Positions 14,551 to 16,463 of a stretch of 16,463 nucleotides of DNA are shown piece by piece. This stretch comes from SIAF01 sp046152955. Its GTDB lineage: Bacteria > Planctomycetota > Planctomycetia > Planctomycetales > Planctomycetaceae. The stretch is from the NCBI GenBank assembly GCA_046152955.1, contig JBJXGA010000395.1:1-16463 (forward strand), given 5' to 3'. The translations under genes and the position numbers were made by a program. The notes beneath the pieces were generated by a model, which was given only the letters and a program-made list of their open reading frames with translations, did not search any database and had not been told where the DNA came from. How positions within the stretch are numbered: the first letter of the stretch is position 1; every line of letters begins with the position of its first letter.

Positions 14551-15495
14551 ATGCTGGAGCGTTACCTGATCGTCTGGCTCACGCTCCTGTCGGGGCTGGC
14601 GTTCTTCTGGCCGGGCTGGTTTCCCACCGCCCCGGATCCGTTCACCGCCACCAAGCCGGTGTTGCCGTACTTGATCTCGATCACGATGTTCTCGGTCGGT
14701 TGCCTGATGCGCCGCGATGAGCTGCGGCAAGTGATTCGTGACTGGCGGTCGGTCCTGGCGGGAACGGTGCTGCAATACACCGCGACGCCGCTCATGGCCT
14801 ACGGCTTTGGTCGCTTGTTCGGACTGGACGAGGGACATTTCATCGGCGTAGTCATCGTCGGCTGCGTGCCGGGTGCGATGGCTTCGAACATCCTGACGAT
14901 GGTCGCCCGCGGCAACGTGAGCTATTCCGTGAGCCTGACCACCGTCTCGACGCTGCTCTCGCCCGTGGTCGTCCCGTTGGCCATGTCGCTGTGTCTGAAG
15001 ACGACGGAACCGGTGGATCTGTGGGGGACGGCGCGGGAGTTGATCGTCATGGTGGTTGGCCCGGTCGTGCTGGGAAGGATTTTGTGCCGTTTTATTCGAG
15101 GATTGGACCGGGCGATGGAAGTGGTGGCGCCGCTCCTGGCGCCGGTCACGATTCTGTGGATCATTGCCGTGGTGGTCGGACTGCAACGCGACAAACTGAC
15201 GCAGGGAGTCGCGGCAGTGGTGGCCGCCCTGGCCTGCATCAATCTGTTTGGGTATCTCGTCGGCTATTGGGGAGGGGCCGCGCTGCGCTTTCCCGAAGGG
15301 GTCCGGCGCGCGCTGACGATTGAAATCGGGATGCAGAACGCCGGCCTGGGGGTGGCACTCGCCGCCCGACTGTTTCCCGAGCACTCCGAAGCAATGATCC
15401 CCCCCGCACTGTTCACCATCGGCAGCATGGTGACAGCCACAATCCTCGTCCAATGGTGGGCCTGGCGAGCCAGGCAGGCGGAAGCGATTCCCTGA
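14551..15495 (+). CDS. Bile acid:sodium symporter (BASS) family transporter
   Basis: A 314-residue inner-membrane protein with about nine or ten hydrophobic segments. Diagnostic blocks are VGCLMRRDELRQVI after the second segment, GCVPGAMASNILTMVARGN followed by SYSVSLTTVSTLLSP (the conserved crossover region), and IEIGMQNAGLGVALA with a PALFTIGSMV helix near the end. BASS proteins import organic anions with sodium; bacterial members carry pantoate, organic acids or sulfonated compounds. The substrate here is unknown. There is no good ribosome site ahead of the ATG, only a pyrimidine-rich stretch at 14514-14542. The last ten codons and the stop (WRARQAEAIP) are encoded within a segment that is repeated about 630 bp downstream, so the C-terminus may have been supplied by a repeat. 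Confidence 0.92.
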   Translation: MLERYLIVWLTLLSGLAFFWPGWFPTAPDPFTATKPVLPYLISITMFSVGCLMRRDELRQVIRDWRSVLAGTVLQYTATPLMAYGFGRLFGLDEGHFIGVVIVGCVPGAMASNILTMVARGNVSYSVSLTTVSTLLSPVVVPLAMSLCLKTTEPVDLWGTARELIVMVVGPVVLGRILCRFIRGLDRAMEVVAPLLAPVTILWIIAVVVGLQRDKLTQGVAAVVAALACINLFGYLVGYWGGAALRFPEGVRRALTIEIGMQNAGLGVALAARLFPEHSEAMIPPALFTIGSMVTATILVQWWAWRARQAEAIP

Positions 15496-15609
15496 ACAGG
15501 CTCACACGTTGCGCGTCCCCGCGCACAACAATTCCTCCCCACCGGCCCACGGCAATCACCCTGGAAAATGCAGCGCCCCCCAAGACCGCCCACCAAGCGC
15601 GGCGTTCTC
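15463..15609 (+). repeat. Long direct repeat, copy 1 (overlaps transporter 3' end)
   Basis: Begins at the codon TGG encoding the final Trp of the transporter and runs past the stop. It shares GGAAGCGATTCCCTGAACAG, GGCAATCAC, CAGCGCCCCCC and a closing GTTCTC with copy 2, roughly 75 percent identical with one gap of about 20 bases. The first 33 bp are in frame and encode the transporter C-terminus. Confidence 0.75.
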
Positions 15610-15633
15610 CCTCCCCCCCTTGCGGGGGGAGGG
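15609..15633. terminator. Strong GC hairpin downstream of the transporter
   Basis: CCCTCCCCCC (15609-15618) and GGGGGGAGGG (15624-15633) pair perfectly over 10 bp with a 5-nt loop CTTGC. It lies 114 bp after the transporter stop at the end of direct repeat copy 1. There is no T-run, so it would not be a classical intrinsic terminator. It may be a repeat-element palindrome or an mRNA-stabilising 3' structure instead. Confidence 0.5.
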
Positions 15634-15821
15634 CCGGGGAGGGGGGAGCGAGCGTCGCGCTGCTGGCAATTCAAGAATGACCAAGCAGCTCAGTCCTGCG
15701 GCAATCCGGGACAACTGTTGCGCTCCACAGGCCCCATCCGCAAGGTGGACCAAGTGTGCCAAAGCGGCTCATTCTGGACGGCAACAGCGCAGGAGATGCG
15801 ATTCATGTGTGTTCCAGCCCG

Positions 15822-16058
15822 CCCCCATCCGGCCCTGAGCCGGTGGAGCGCATGACTGGATGCTAAAGCGAACGCCGCAACAATACTCTCGCGTGTAGAA
15901 CCTCTGCCCCCCTCCCCGCCGCAATGATCGCTGCTGCGCGCAACAACGCTTCGCCGCGGCGGGGAGGGGGGCAGAGGTTCATGAGCAAGGGAAATCAGGT
16001 GTGAATGGCATCTGTAGCATCCAGTCATTGCCTCCACTGGCACAGGGCCAGTGGGGGG
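15822..16058. mobile_element. MITE-like inverted-repeat element with nested perfect palindrome
   Basis: Outer arms 15822-15865 and 16015-16058 match as inverted repeats at about 36 of 44 positions, with the innermost 14 bp (ATGACTGGATGCTA / TAGCATCCAGTCAT) exact. Nested inside are two perfect 25-bp arms, 15898-15922 (starting GAACCTCTGCCCCCC) and 15956-15980, separated by 33 nt. No transposase or frame lies within. No convincing target-site duplication could be assigned because the ends are GC runs. It could be a non-autonomous transposable element or a BIME-like palindrome cluster. Confidence 0.65.
16031..16057. repeat. Hairpin within the right arm of the inverted-repeat element
   Basis: CCACTGGC (16034-16041) and GCCAGTGG (16047-16054) pair perfectly around ACAGG. 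With one G-T wobble the stem extends to 11 bp (16031-16041 with 16047-16057). It is an alternative fold to pairing with the distant left arm of the larger element. Confidence 0.65.
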
Positions 16059-16093
16059 CCGTCGATCAGTCAATCAACGCAGTCTGAGTCTTG

Positions 16094-16229
16094 TGGCGAA
16101 CCAGACAAGTGGAAGCGATTCCCTGAACAGGCTCGCGCGTTGCGAGTCCTCCCTCCCCCCCTGCCCAAGGCAATCACGATGGGCAATACAGCGCCCCCCC
16201 GAACACCACCCGCCGAGGGCGCAGTTCTC
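16094..16229 (+). repeat. Long direct repeat, copy 2
   Basis: Second copy of the 15463-15609 segment. Its first 33 bp read TGG CGA ACC AGA CAA GTG GAA... and would encode WRTRQVEAIP then stop, against WRARQAEAIP in the transporter: two silent and two replacement differences. Immediately upstream the same frame hits a stop at 16085, and no homology to the transporter is seen before the TGG. Confidence 0.75.
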
Positions 16230-16261
16230 AGGGGAACGGAAGGACCACGATCTGGACGACC

Positions 16262-16282
16262 CCCGTGACCTTGAGTCACGGG
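16262..16282. terminator. Perfect 8-bp hairpin without T-run
   Basis: CCCGTGAC (16262-16269) and GTCACGGG (16275-16282) flank a CTTGA loop. There is no poly-T on either side and no adjacent gene end within the window, so it may be another repeat palindrome or the terminator of a minus-strand gene beyond the window. Confidence 0.35.
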
Positions 16283-16463
16283 TGAGCGAGATTCCTCGGC
16301 TAGAATCGGTGCCTGTGGCGAGAGCCAGACCCCCGCGGGCTTGTCCCTTACCTCTTGGCACATTTGCGTGCTGATTTTTTCGAGCAACGCTTGGACTTTT
16401 CGATCAGTGTAGCGCCCTCGACCATGAGATTCAATTTACTGTGGCCTCGCCACAACACCTGCC

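Larger units (their letters stand above)
15496..16463. other. Gene-free repeat-dense region to window end
   Basis: About 970 bp without a credible gene. In order it holds the rest of direct repeat copy 1, a strong GC hairpin, 190 bp of ordinary sequence, a 237-bp inverted-repeat element, direct repeat copy 2, a GTGAC/GTCAC hairpin, and a final small hairpin TGTGGC-CTC-GCCACA at 16440-16454. Frames crossing it are short, overlap the repeats and lack ribosome sites. Confidence 0.75.

Noticed and set aside
15609..15633. Classical rho-independent terminator for the transporter
   Set aside because: The stem is strong but no T-run follows on either strand, so I list it only as a tentative terminator and probable repeat palindrome.
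15690..16073. Minus-strand open frame of 127 codons in the 3' repeat region
   Set aside because: It is largely translated palindrome (Pro/Arg/Gly runs), has no ribosome site and no domain.
16424..16463. Possible start of a new plus-strand gene at the right edge (MRFNLLWPRHNTC...)
   Set aside because: Only 13 codons are visible, there is no ribosome site, and the DNA contains the TGTGGC-CTC-GCCACA hairpin. Cannot be supported.

Overview
The window is GC-rich, densely coding DNA that most resembles a planctomycete chromosome (Planctomycetota). The main evidence is a Tat-exported DUF1501 protein overlapping a roughly 1060-residue secreted haem protein of the DUF1587/1595/1592/1588/1585 family, followed by a secreted CotH-type kinase with C-terminal EF-hands. 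Intergenic DNA rich in palindromes and low-complexity tracts fits the same assignment. This is judged from sequence alone; no database search was possible.

Layout. (1) 1-2326, + strand: the end of an ABC-2 type exporter operon, with a partial permease, an ATPase (ATGA overlap) and a second permease starting directly after the ATPase stop. (2) 2347-2727, - strand: a small BON-like protein. (3) 2728-3083: a gene-free leader that switches from an AT-rich repeat to an almost G-free tract just before a small cupin gene (3084-3470). (4) 3605-10181, + strand: the secreted-protein block DUF1501, DUF1592-type cytochrome and CotH/EF-hand protein. (5) 10492-12182: a membrane methyltransferase resembling MddA (methanethiol to dimethyl sulfide), divergent from a TetR regulator. 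(6) 12175-13680, - strand: a secreted S33-type alpha/beta hydrolase overlapping the tetR 3' end by 8 bp. (7) 13681-14225: gene-free, carrying a three-hairpin composite repeat. (8) 14226-15495, + strand: a 59-residue coiled-coil protein and a bile acid:sodium symporter (BASS) family transporter. (9) 15496-16463: gene-free and full of repeats, including a 237-bp inverted-repeat element with a perfect 25-bp inner palindrome, and a second copy of the 3' end of the transporter gene.

How the genes work together. The exporter genes are one transport unit. DUF1501 and the cytochrome are translationally linked and both exported, so they probably act in the same extracytoplasmic compartment; the CotH protein may join them. 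The methyltransferase and TetR form a classic divergent regulator-target pair. The other genes look like single units.

I see no CRISPR array, rRNA, tRNA, intact transposase or known defence system. The least ordinary content is the non-coding and in-frame palindromic repeat material. At least two palindromes lie inside coding sequence, one repeat overlaps a gene end, and three intergenic regions are built mainly of repeats.
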